Assembly (NCBI RefSeq): GCF_014653695.1
Contig: NZ_BNAR01000006.1
Span: forward strand, 186,001-250,000
Direction: 5' to 3'
DNA from: Lentzea cavernae
GTDB lineage: Bacteria; Actinomycetota; Actinomycetes; Mycobacteriales; Pseudonocardiaceae
DNA length: 64,000 nt
Shown piece after piece: positions 1-7,720 of this stretch. A program made the translations under genes and the position numbers. How positions within the stretch are numbered: the first letter of the stretch is position 1; the number at the start of each line of letters is the position of its first letter. The notes under the pieces are model-generated. The model saw nothing but the letters and a program-made list of their open reading frames with translations, was not told the origin of the DNA and ran no database searches.

Positions 1-462
1 GACGTCGCGGAAGTACCCGGCCAGCACGTTCAACGCCTCGCCGGCCTTGATCCGGAACGGCGTCTCGATGTCCTCCAGGGTGGTCTTCGCGCTCTGCGCG
101 GTGTTCAGCGCCTCGTTGTACGCCTCGACCTGGATCCGGACGGCGTCGAACGTGGGCATGAGGGAGTCGGCGACCAGCTTGATCTTGGCTGACGCCTGTG
201 CGCCGGTGACCCGGTCGCTCCAGTCCGCCAGGATCGTCTGCGCGTTCTCCGACCGCGTCAGCAACTGCTCGCCGGCGGCGTCCTGGTCCCACTTCGCCGC
301 GGTGATCTTGTTGGTCTCGGCCTTGAAGGCGTCCCGGACGGCCGGAAGCTCCTTCTCCGCCTGGGCCCACATCTCCGCCTTCTTGCCGAGCGTCGCCTCG
401 TTGCGCATCTCGGCGCTGATGGTCAGAGCCTGCTGCCTCAACGGCATGGTCCTGTAGTCCAT
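1..462 (-). CDS. ESX-associated helical protein, 3' end outside window
   Basis: An open frame runs from an ATG at 462 to base 1 without a stop, giving 154 residues of an incomplete protein (begins MDYRTMPLRQQAL). The sequence is almost entirely predicted amphipathic helix with many Glu, Lys and Ala, and carries one Trp in AAKWDQDAAG, which is reminiscent of the helix-turn-helix hairpin of WXG100/PPE-type T7SS substrates. It is followed on the same strand, upstream in transcription, by another small ESX-like gene and eccC, so it is probably the third gene of an eccC-led operon. I cannot assign a specific family. An EspB/PPE-like secreted protein or an ESX chaperone are both possible. The frame, codon bias and context make it a real gene. 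Confidence 0.7.
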   Translation of the reverse strand, partial: MDYRTMPLRQQALTISAEMRNEATLGKKAEMWAQAEKELPAVRDAFKAETNKITAAKWDQDAAGEQLLTRSENAQTILADWSDRVTGAQASAKIKLVADSLMPTFDAVRIQVEAYNEALNTAQSAKTTLEDIETPFRIKAGEALNVLAGYFRDV

Positions 463-476
463 GTGATCGCCCCCTT

Positions 477-773
477 TTACTGGCTGACCACGCCGTCGAT
501 GACCAGCGCGCTCTCGTTGTCGGCACCCACGTAGTTGTTCGTGCCCGCGATCGCGGTGAGCTCGCACGACTTCATGAAGTCGTTGGCGCCGCGGACCATG
601 TCCTGGAGTTGCTGGCTCACGACGCCGTCGGTGCCCGCGCACTGGACGGATTCCTCCATCGTGCCCTGCATTCGCCCGCCGGCGTCCATGACGTTGAGGT
701 TCGCCGCCTTGTAGGTGGCCATCATCCACGGGTCCATCGAGATCTCGTCCACGCCCGCGCCCTCGTCCACCAC
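477..773 (-). CDS. small WXG100-like ESX protein
   Basis: A 98-residue acidic protein starting at a GTG, with a strong ribosome-binding site (GGAGGAGGAG) just upstream; a second in-frame GTG follows directly. It is helical in the middle (MMATYKAANLNVMDAGGRM) and has two Cys residues about 25 positions apart. It lacks a clear WXG motif but contains DPWMMA near the start. Size and position between eccC and another helical ESX-like gene suggest a secreted or adaptor protein of the T7SS. The family is not recognised with certainty. It is likely co-transcribed with eccC, whose stop codon lies about 35 nt upstream of this start. Confidence 0.65.
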   Translation of the reverse strand: MVDEGAGVDEISMDPWMMATYKAANLNVMDAGGRMQGTMEESVQCAGTDGVVSQQLQDMVRGANDFMKSCELTAIAGTNNYVGADNESALVIDGVVSQ

Positions 774-809
774 GTCTCCTCCTCCATTTTCCTTGGTGTG
801 CCGGGAAAG

Positions 810-3800
810 TCACTCCGCGGGCGGCACCCACGCGAGCTGCACGAGCTGCGTGTCACCCCGCCTGGTGATCAGCTTGCCGCGACCGGGTGGCAGCGGTTCC
901 GCCTTCACACCGGCGAGGAGCTGGCCCTCGTCCTTGCTGCCGGACAACAACAATCCGATCGAGCCGACGTCGCGCATCCTCGCGAGGAACGGCTCGTAGA
1001 GCGCCCGGCCCGCGCCACCGGTGCGCCGGGTGACCACGACGTGCAGGCCGATGTCGCGGCCTTGTGCGAGGTGCTCCAAGAGCGGCAGCAACGGGTTGTT
1101 CATCGACGTGGTGACGAGGTCGTAGTCGTCCACCAGGACGAACAGCTCGGGGCCGGTCCACCAGTTGCGCTTGCGCAGCTGCTCCGGTGTCACGTCCGGG
1201 CCCGGAAGTCGCTGGCTCATCGCGTAGGCGGTCGTCCCGACGAGTTTCGCCGTGGTCGCGGTGTCGGTGCCGTAGCCGGCGAGGTGGGTCTTCGGCACCT
1301 CGCCGAGCAGGCCGCGGCGGTGGTCGACCAGCAGCACGCGCGCCTGCTCCGGCGTGTACGTGTCGGCGATCCGGCGGGCCAGCGTGCGCAGGAACGTCGT
1401 CTTGCCGGAGTCCGCGTCGCCGAGCAGCATCAGGTGGGCGTCGGCGGCGAAGTCCAGCCGCACCGGCTCGAGGTCCCGCTCGGCGATGCCGACCGCCAGC
1501 CGATGTCGTTGGGGCTCATCGGATCCCGGCAACGCCAGGTAGGGCAGGCGGTGCGGCAGCATCCGCACGGCCGGGGCCGAATCGCCCGGCCAGGCCGCCC
1601 GCACCGCGCCGACCAGCGCGGCCACCCCGCTCGCGAGGTCCTCGGACGTGCCGCCGTCGAGCCGGGGCAACGCGGTGAGGACCTGGTGCTTGGTCGAGCA
1701 CAACCCCCTGCCCGGCGCGTTCTCCGGCACGCGCGCGGCGCCCATGCGGTCGATCGCCGTGTCGACGGGGTCGCCCAGCCGGAGTTCGAGCCTGCTGCCG
1801 AACAGGTCGCGCACCGCCATCCGCAGGTCGAACCAGCGCGCGGTCGTCGCGACCAGGTGCACGCCGTACGCCAGGCCGCGCGCCGCGATGCTCGCGACGA
1901 TGTCCTCCTGGTCCTCGAAGTCCTTGCGCAGACTCGCCCAGCCGTCGACGACCAGGAACACGTCGCCGTGCGGATCGTCCGTGATCGTGCCGTTCGCGCG
2001 CAGCACGCGGTAGGCGGGCATGCCGTCGACGTCGAGTTCGGAGAAGCGGCGTTCGCGTTCGGCCAGCACCGACGCGACCTCGGCGATCGTGCGGCGGACG
2101 GCGGCGACGTTCTGCCGGTTCGCCACCCCGCCGACGTGCGGCAGGTCGCGCAGCGAGGCGAGGGAACCGCCGCCGAAGTCCAGGCAGTAGAACTGCACCT
2201 CGCGCGGAGTCCGGGTGAGCGCGAGGCCCGCGATCAACGACCGCACCGCCGTGCTCTTGCCCGACTGCGGGCCTCCGGTGATCACCGCGTGCCCGGCGGA
2301 TCCGGACAGGTCGAACACGAGCGGGTCGCGGCGCTGGTCCAGCGGCCGGTCCACCACGCCGAACACGGCGCGCACCCCTCCGGCGAATCCAGGGTCGGCG
2401 GGTCGCAGCCCCCGTTCCGGATCGACGACCAGCTCGCCGAACAGCTCGTCCAGCGTCGGCGCGCGGTCCAGCGGCGGCAGCCACACCTGGTGCGCGGGGG
2501 TGCCGCGACCGGCGAACCGGTCGACCAGGATGTCCAGCAGGCTCTCCCCCACACCGGCGTCGCCCTCGTCGCCAGGCCGCTCGGACGACGGTTCCCCCTC
2601 GGCTGCCGGCGCGTGGTAGGCGGTCGAGTACTCGTTGAGTCCCAACGGTTGTGCGGTCCCGGACGCGGTCGAGCCGGCCTGGTCGGCACGGTGGACACCG
2701 GACACGTACGCGGAACGGAACCGCGTCATCGGCTCGTCGCCGTAGCGCAGGAAACCGTGGCCGGGCGCGCGGGGCAGCGAGAACGCGTCGGAGACGCCGA
2801 GTACCGTCCGGCTGTCCATGTCGGAGAACGTGCGCAACCCGATCCGGTAGGACAGGTGCGCGTCCAGGCCTCGCAGCCTGCCCTCCTCGAGCCGCTGGCT
2901 GGCGAGCAGCAGGTGCACGCCGAGCGCGCGGCCGATCCTGCCGATCTGCACGAAGTTGTCGATGAAGTCCGGGCGGGCGGACAGCAGTTCGGAGAACTCG
3001 TCGCACACCACGAACAGGGTCGGCACCTCGGGCAGCGGGGCGCCGGCGGCGCGGGCCTTCTCGTAGTCCCGCAACGACGCGAAGTTGCCCGCCGCGCGGA
3101 GCAGTTCCTGACGCCGCAACAGTTCTCCGTTGATCGCGTCCGACATGCGGTCGACCAGCGGCAGCTCGTCGGCGAGATTGGTGATCACCGCGCTGGTGTG
3201 CGGCAGGCGGTCGAGGCGCGCGAACGTGGCGCCGCCCTTGAAGTCGATCAGGGTGAAGTTCAGCGAGCTCGGCGGGTGGGTCACCGCGAGGGCGAGCACC
3301 AGCGTGCGCAGCAGCTCGCTCTTGCCGGACCCGGTCGCCCCGATCAGCAGGCCGTGCGGGCCCATGCCGTCCTGCGCGGACTCCTTGAGGTCCAGCTCGA
3401 TCGGGGTGCCGTCGGGCCGGATGCCGAACCGCACGCGCAGCCGGTCCCTGCTCGGCCGCGGCACCCAGGTGTCCGCGGGGTCGAACGCGTACGGGTCGCC
3501 CAGGTCGAGCAGTTCCTCCAGGCCCAGCTCGGAGCTCAACGGCTGCTCGCCGTGCCCGCCTTCGGTGAGCCGCAACGGCGCGAGCTGCCTCGCGAGCGCC
3601 TCGGCGCTCTCCACCGGCAGACCGTCCGCACGACCGAGGTCCGCTTCGCCCTCGGCGCCGCAGATGCGCAGCGCGCCGTCGTCGTCGACGTCGAGCACCA
3701 CGGTCGAGGGGTCGGGCATCCTCGGCGCCGGTGACGTCAGGTCGATCACCGTGGCACCCTCGACGCCCGCGCCCGCCAGCAGGTGGTCCGACCCCGCCGT

Positions 3801-4784
3801 CACGCCACCGTCGACGACCACGACCAGGTGCGGCCCGCCGACCCTGGTGACCTCGTCGTCCGGGTCGAACCTCGGCCGGTCGGCCAGCAGGTCGTCGAGC
3901 ATCGCCTCCAGCATCGTGACGGTCGGGGCGACCAGCCGCAGCGGGCCGAGCGCGTCGGTGCGCTCCGGGTGCAGCGCGTGCGGCAACCACTTCAGCCACT
4001 CCCACCGCGGACGCCGTTCCGGGCTCACGCACACGGCGATCCGCAGGTCGTCCGGCGACTGCAGGACGGCGAGCTGGGCGATCATGGCGCGCACCAGGCC
4101 GGCCGCCGGCGCGCCGAGCACGTGCACGCGGCTGAAACCGTTGACCGCCATGGCGAGCGGCAGGTCGGGGACCTCGGAGTGCGTGGTGATGAACTGGCGC
4201 AGCGCCAGGGCGGACAACGGTTCCAGCTGTTCGAGCGGCTTGGTGTCCGGAGTGATCAGCGTGGTGGCGAGGTTCTGCCGGCCGAGGCCGATCCGGACCA
4301 CGCCGAAGTCGTCGTCGCCCCGGCGGCGTTCCCAGAGCCGGAAGCTGTCCGCGACGGACCACAGCGTGGCCGGGTCGGGGTGCAGGTACCAGAGCGCGGT
4401 GCGCTGCCGCCTGGCCGCCCGGCCGACGCGCACCCGGTGCTGGGAGAGCCCGCGCAGGTAGAGCCTGCGGGCGTTGCCCATCTCCCGCTTGCTCGGTCCG
4501 CCGCCGTTGAGGAACGCGACGCCGACCATGGCGAGCATGGCGAACCCGAAGAGCCCCATGGTGACGTAGCGGATCGTGCCGGACGAGCCCAGCTGACCGA
4601 AGCTGCCGCTGAACATCAGCACCATCGCGGCCATCATCAGCACCATCGGCAACGCCATCAGCACCTGCGTCCACTGCCGTCCCGCGGGCGGCGGGATCTC
4701 CGGCGGAGCGTCGAGGACGAGCTCCCCCTCCGGCATCTCCGGCGACGGCCGCCGCGCCGGCCTGTGCACCACCACCGTCGCCAC
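810..4784 (-). CDS. eccC: T7SS FtsK/SpoIIIE-type ATPase EccC
   Basis: A 1324-residue motor ATPase of the type VII secretion membrane complex. Two transmembrane helices lie at about 41-60 and 74-94, followed by three FtsK-like ATPase domains with P-loops near residue 485 (GATGSGKSE), 840 (GGPQSGKST) and 1125 (GDADSGKTT). The first domain has a clear Walker B-like stretch LFVVCDEFSELL. EccCa and EccCb are fused in a single chain, as in most actinomycete ESX loci and unlike the split form of mycobacterial ESX-1. Length fits the family. EccC recognises C-terminal signals of WXG100 partners and drives their export, so it pairs with the divergently transcribed WXG100 genes next door. The third P-loop has Asp-Ala before Ser-Gly-Lys, within the variation seen in EccC proteins. 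Confidence 0.96.
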   Translation of the reverse strand: MATVVVHRPARRPSPEMPEGELVLDAPPEIPPPAGRQWTQVLMALPMVLMMAAMVLMFSGSFGQLGSSGTIRYVTMGLFGFAMLAMVGVAFLNGGGPSKREMGNARRLYLRGLSQHRVRVGRAARRQRTALWYLHPDPATLWSVADSFRLWERRRGDDDFGVVRIGLGRQNLATTLITPDTKPLEQLEPLSALALRQFITTHSEVPDLPLAMAVNGFSRVHVLGAPAAGLVRAMIAQLAVLQSPDDLRIAVCVSPERRPRWEWLKWLPHALHPERTDALGPLRLVAPTVTMLEAMLDDLLADRPRFDPDDEVTRVGGPHLVVVVDGGVTAGSDHLLAGAGVEGATVIDLTSPAPRMPDPSTVVLDVDDDGALRICGAEGEADLGRADGLPVESAEALARQLAPLRLTEGGHGEQPLSSELGLEELLDLGDPYAFDPADTWVPRPSRDRLRVRFGIRPDGTPIELDLKESAQDGMGPHGLLIGATGSGKSELLRTLVLALAVTHPPSSLNFTLIDFKGGATFARLDRLPHTSAVITNLADELPLVDRMSDAINGELLRRQELLRAAGNFASLRDYEKARAAGAPLPEVPTLFVVCDEFSELLSARPDFIDNFVQIGRIGRALGVHLLLASQRLEEGRLRGLDAHLSYRIGLRTFSDMDSRTVLGVSDAFSLPRAPGHGFLRYGDEPMTRFRSAYVSGVHRADQAGSTASGTAQPLGLNEYSTAYHAPAAEGEPSSERPGDEGDAGVGESLLDILVDRFAGRGTPAHQVWLPPLDRAPTLDELFGELVVDPERGLRPADPGFAGGVRAVFGVVDRPLDQRRDPLVFDLSGSAGHAVITGGPQSGKSTAVRSLIAGLALTRTPREVQFYCLDFGGGSLASLRDLPHVGGVANRQNVAAVRRTIAEVASVLAERERRFSELDVDGMPAYRVLRANGTITDDPHGDVFLVVDGWASLRKDFEDQEDIVASIAARGLAYGVHLVATTARWFDLRMAVRDLFGSRLELRLGDPVDTAIDRMGAARVPENAPGRGLCSTKHQVLTALPRLDGGTSEDLASGVAALVGAVRAAWPGDSAPAVRMLPHRLPYLALPGSDEPQRHRLAVGIAERDLEPVRLDFAADAHLMLLGDADSGKTTFLRTLARRIADTYTPEQARVLLVDHRRGLLGEVPKTHLAGYGTDTATTAKLVGTTAYAMSQRLPGPDVTPEQLRKRNWWTGPELFVLVDDYDLVTTSMNNPLLPLLEHLAQGRDIGLHVVVTRRTGGAGRALYEPFLARMRDVGSIGLLLSGSKDEGQLLAGVKAEPLPPGRGKLITRRGDTQLVQLAWVPPAE

Positions 4785-4932
4785 GACGACCTCCCCCGAC
4801 CGAGCGCTGTTCGCCTCGATGGTGGCCGTTGCCGGCGGGAGCGCGCGGCCGTTGGCATCAACGTGCCAGCGCCACCTCCGGCGGGCACGGCCGCTCTAGC
4901 GTCGGTGCCCAGGCAGACCTGAGGAGGAGTCG
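4785..4932. promoter_or_regulatory. divergent promoter region between eccC and WXG100 genes
   Basis: This 148-bp stretch separates the leftward eccC operon from the rightward WXG100 pair and must carry promoters for both. A GAGGAGG ribosome-binding site lies just before the WXG100 start. I see no convincing -10/-35 pair or long palindrome, only a loose repeat of the word GCCGTTG. Confidence 0.45.
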
Positions 4933-5232
4933 ATGCAGGAAATCAACGGCCATGCGATCGCGATGGGTCAGGCGGCGGCCCATCAGGACGACACGAACGC
5001 CGACATGGAGATGATCAGGCGTGATCTGGACGAGGTCTCCCTCGCGGCACAGGCCGTGTGGGGCGGTCAGGCCAAGGCCGCGTTCGCGGGCGTGGCCTCG
5101 CTGATCGACGGCAACCAGACGACGAACCGCGTCGACGGCGAGGACATCGCCGAGCAGACGCGCTACTCCCAGGCGAACTACATCGGCGGCGACGCCGACA
5201 GCGCCGACCTGCTCAAGACCCTGCTGGCCTGA
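4933..5232 (+). CDS. WXG100 family T7SS protein (EsxB-like)
   Basis: A 99-residue helical hairpin protein. The WXG turn is present as AVWGGQAKAAF around residue 45, flanked by two long helices, and the C-terminal part (DADSADLLKTLLA) resembles an export tail. Start is supported by a GAGGAGGAG ribosome-binding site. WXG100 proteins are exported as dimers by the EccC machine. This gene is followed 30 nt later by a second protein of nearly identical length, the usual arrangement of an EsxB/EsxA pair. The two would be expected to form a heterodimer. Confidence 0.9.
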   Translation: MQEINGHAIAMGQAAAHQDDTNADMEMIRRDLDEVSLAAQAVWGGQAKAAFAGVASLIDGNQTTNRVDGEDIAEQTRYSQANYIGGDADSADLLKTLLA

Positions 5233-5262
5233 CCCGGAAGCCGCACGAAACGAGGATTTCCC

Positions 5263-5565
5263 ATGGCTTACAACGATCCCGACTCCATCGCGGTGAAGTT
5301 CGCCGAGCTGCAGAACCTCCGCGCGTCGATCGCGAAGGCACGCGCGAACCTGACGTCGGTCCGGGAGAGGCAGAGCGGCTACACGCGCAACACGGAGAAC
5401 CAGAACTGGGACGACGAGGCGTTCCGGGCGAAGTTCACCCGTCACCAGCGAGCCGACCAGGTCACCCAGTCGATCGAGGAGAAGCTCAACGAGACGGAAC
5501 GCGCGATCGACGTGACCGAGCAGAACCTGATGGGCGCGGTCCAGCGTTCCATGGGAGCGTTCTGA
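5263..5565 (+). CDS. WXG100-like partner protein (EsxA-like)
   Basis: A 100-residue all-helical protein with the hairpin turn degenerated to NWDDEAFRAKF: the Trp is kept but Gly is replaced by Asp. It has a long charged second helix ending in MGAVQRSMGAF. Length, tandem position after a canonical WXG100 gene and helical pattern make it the likely dimer partner. The atypical turn means a simple WXG search could miss it. A hairpin terminator follows directly, so the two genes form a bicistronic unit. Confidence 0.85.
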   Translation: MAYNDPDSIAVKFAELQNLRASIAKARANLTSVRERQSGYTRNTENQNWDDEAFRAKFTRHQRADQVTQSIEEKLNETERAIDVTEQNLMGAVQRSMGAF

Positions 5566-5580
5566 CCCGTCCCGCGAGCA

Positions 5581-5607
5581 GCCCCGAGTCCACATCGGAT
5601 TCGGGGC
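5581..5607. terminator. bidirectional hairpin terminator
   Basis: An 11-bp stem with one G-T wobble (GCCCCGAGTCC pairing with GGATTCGGGGC) and a 5-nt loop lies between the convergent WXG100-like gene and the mycosin gene. There is no T-run, as is common in actinomycete terminators. Confidence 0.7.
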
Positions 5608-5613
5608 TTCCGG

Positions 5614-6867
5614 CTACCCGTTGACGGGGAACAGGAAGACCTCGTCCGGCGTCTCCGCGCGAGTGGCCCTGGGCGACGCAGGCGTGACCCTGCCCGGCGC
5701 CCACCGGCGACGGCGGCCACGCGGCACGGCCCAGCACGCCACCGCCGCGACCACGACGCCCAGCAGCACCAGGCCCGCCGCCGCTTTCGCCGCCCCGCCA
5801 GCCCGGTCCCACCACGCGGCCTCGCGCACCCCGGCCGGGTCCGGCGGGGCGGGCACGACGGCGGGCAGCGCCTGCGGCCGGTCGCCGGTGAGCGCCTCCG
5901 TCACCGCGCGGTACGGGTCCACCACTCCGGCGCCGTACTCGGCACTGCCCCGGCCTCCCCTGGCCGGGGCCGCGGTCGCGAGGATCCGCGTGGCGACCTG
6001 CGCGGCGGAGAGCTCCGGCCGGGCGGAGCGCACCAGTGCCGCGACACCCGCGACCACCGGGGCGGCGAAACTCGTGCCCTGCCAGTGGTCGTGGCCGCTC
6101 GGTCCGGCCGCCGCGACCACGTTCTCGCCGGGGGCGACCAGGTCCACGTACGTGCCGATCTGCGAATCGGACGAGCGGGCGCCCTCGACGTCGATCGAGC
6201 CGACGCCGAGCACACCGTCGTACGAGGCGGGGTAGGACGCCACCATGCCCAGCTTCGCCCGGTTGCCCACCGCCGCGACCACCAGCACGTCCTTGCCCTG
6301 CGCGTACCCGATCGCGGCGCGGACGGCGGGGTAGTCGCCGTAACCGGACAGCGACAGGTTGATCACCTTGGAACCCTCGTCCGCGGCGAACCGGATGCCG
6401 TTCGCGACCGCGTCGGGGTTGATCGGGATCGGGTCGCCGCTGTCGGAGAACTCGCGTTCGGTGATCCGCACCGGGAGCACGCGCGCGTCCGGTGCCAGAC
6501 CGCGGAACCCGACTCCGGGCGCCGGCGCGGCGGCGATGATCGAGGCGACCGCCGTGCCGTGCGACACGCAGCCGAAGTCGCCCCGCCCGTTGCCGGGGAG
6601 CACCAGATCCCTGCCGGGCAGGACCTTTCCGCGCAGCTGCGGGTGGTCGGCGTTCACGCCGGAGTCGATCACGGCGACCGTGATCCCGGCTCCGGTGCTG
6701 TGCGACCACGCCTGTTTGACGTCGAGCAACTGTTGGGCCCAGGGCATCTGCGTGATGACCTCGTGAGCGGGGTCGGCGTTCCGGCAGGCGCCGTCCGGCG
6801 GCGCGGCCAGGGCGGGAGCGGGTCCGGCCACCGCGGCCGCGACCAGCATGACGGCAACAGGTCTCAT
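5614..6867 (-). CDS. mycP: mycosin, membrane-anchored subtilisin-like protease of T7SS
   Basis: A 417-residue S8-family serine protease. An N-terminal signal peptide (ends near ALA-APP, residue 21) is followed by the catalytic domain with Asp68 (VIDSG), His103 (SHGTAVAS), the oxyanion Asn202 (AVGN) and Ser266 (GTSFAAP). A single transmembrane helix lies at about 361-381, followed by a basic stop-transfer run (GRRRR) and a short cytosolic tail. This is the standard mycosin architecture. Mycosins sit on the outer face of the membrane and are needed for stability and activity of the T7SS complex. It is convergent with the WXG100 pair and divergent from the EbfC-like gene. All catalytic residues are present. 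Confidence 0.95.
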   Translation of the reverse strand: MRPVAVMLVAAAVAGPAPALAAPPDGACRNADPAHEVITQMPWAQQLLDVKQAWSHSTGAGITVAVIDSGVNADHPQLRGKVLPGRDLVLPGNGRGDFGCVSHGTAVASIIAAAPAPGVGFRGLAPDARVLPVRITEREFSDSGDPIPINPDAVANGIRFAADEGSKVINLSLSGYGDYPAVRAAIGYAQGKDVLVVAAVGNRAKLGMVASYPASYDGVLGVGSIDVEGARSSDSQIGTYVDLVAPGENVVAAAGPSGHDHWQGTSFAAPVVAGVAALVRSARPELSAAQVATRILATAAPARGGRGSAEYGAGVVDPYRAVTEALTGDRPQALPAVVPAPPDPAGVREAAWWDRAGGAAKAAAGLVLLGVVVAAVACWAVPRGRRRRWAPGRVTPASPRATRAETPDEVFLFPVNG

Positions 6868-6989
6868 GCCACCACATCCTGCGGCGATCGGCCGTGCCGC
6901 CGCGTGACGTGGCCGGAACAGGCCAGCCCGCTGGTTCCCCGTCCGTTGATCGTCATCCTGAACGTACTGGGAGACAAGGGGAAACCGCC

Positions 6990-7376
6990 ATGAACCGTTC
7001 GGACACCGACCTGACCGGGAGGCTCGCCGAGTACGCGCGGCTCGCGGGCAGGCTCCGCCGCGTGCAGGACGGGATCACGGACGTCCGCGCGACCGCGGAC
7101 TCCGACGACGGTCTCGTCCACGCAGTCGTCGGTGGCCGCGGCGAGCTGCTGGAGCTGGAACTCGACCAGAGGATCTTCCGCGAGCAGGACGCGGCGACGC
7201 TGGCGCGCAAGATCGTCGAGACGGTCCGGGACGCGGCGGCCGAGGCGGAGCGGGACGCGGCCGGAATCGCGGAGAAGCTGATGCCCCAGCAAAAACCGGG
7301 TGCCGCCGCGGACTCGATGTTCGGCCCGGTGCTGAGCATGCTCGACGAGGGCCCGCAGACCTGGAGCCGTCGGTGA
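6990..7376 (+). CDS. YbaB/EbfC-family DNA-binding-like protein
   Basis: A 128-residue protein matching the YbaB/EbfC fold: an N-terminal helix (LTGRLAEYARLAGRLRRVQ), a beta-rich centre with GLVHAVVGGRGELLELELD, then a long C-terminal helix. Such proteins are common in actinomycete ESX loci, directly before WXG100-like and toxin genes, though their role there is not established. The ATG at this start follows an AAGGGG-type ribosome-binding site. Longer upstream frames reach into the promoter shared with mycP and are less likely. The stop overlaps the next start by 4 nt (GTGA), so the two are translationally coupled. Confidence 0.85.
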   Translation: MNRSDTDLTGRLAEYARLAGRLRRVQDGITDVRATADSDDGLVHAVVGGRGELLELELDQRIFREQDAATLARKIVETVRDAAAEAERDAAGIAEKLMPQQKPGAAADSMFGPVLSMLDEGPQTWSRR

Positions 7377-7708
7377 ACGGTGAGGGCGGCGTCGACGTCG
7401 ACGGCGCCGGCATCGACATGTTCCCCGGCCGCGCCGCGCCGATCATGGCGGATCTGACCAAGTCCGCGGCGGACGTGAAGATCGGCTGGGAGCAGGCGAT
7501 CGGGAGGATCGCGGGCCTGGACTCCCAGCTCGGCAACGGACCGCTCGGACGACCGATGGTCCAGCAGTACAACGACGGCGTGAAGCAGGTCCGCGAGGGC
7601 GGCGTCGACCTGGTCCAGCCCCAGGCGGTGCAGCTCGCCGCGCACGGCACCAAGGCGGTTCCGGACTACGTGGCCGCGGACATCGACTCCGCGGACGAGT
7701 TCCACTGA
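7373..7708 (+). CDS. ESX-1 EspC/WXG100-like small protein
   Basis: A 111-residue helical protein starting at a GTG inside the stop of the EbfC-like gene. The pattern resembles WXG100/EspC-type proteins (helix around residues 25-50, then VQQYNDGVKQVREG, then a second helix), but a clear WXG turn is lacking. The operon order EbfC-like, this gene, then giant toxin is typical for T7SS-exported polymorphic toxins, where the small protein acts as chaperone or targeting partner of the toxin's N-terminal domain. That role is inferred from context. Confidence 0.8.
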   Translation: MNGEGGVDVDGAGIDMFPGRAAPIMADLTKSAADVKIGWEQAIGRIAGLDSQLGNGPLGRPMVQQYNDGVKQVREGGVDLVQPQAVQLAAHGTKAVPDYVAADIDSADEFH

Positions 7709-7720
7709 GAGCGGCCCGCC

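Noticed and set aside
609..3734. Very long open frame on the + strand opposite eccC
   Set aside because: It is a GC-rich antisense shadow of eccC: low-complexity Arg/Ala/Gly/His composition and no domain, while the other strand encodes a clean three-ATPase EccC.
1516..4674. Second long leftward frame inside eccC
   Set aside because: Same strand, shifted frame with Arg/Pro/Ala-rich nonsense; it lacks any motif and the P-loops are in the other frame.
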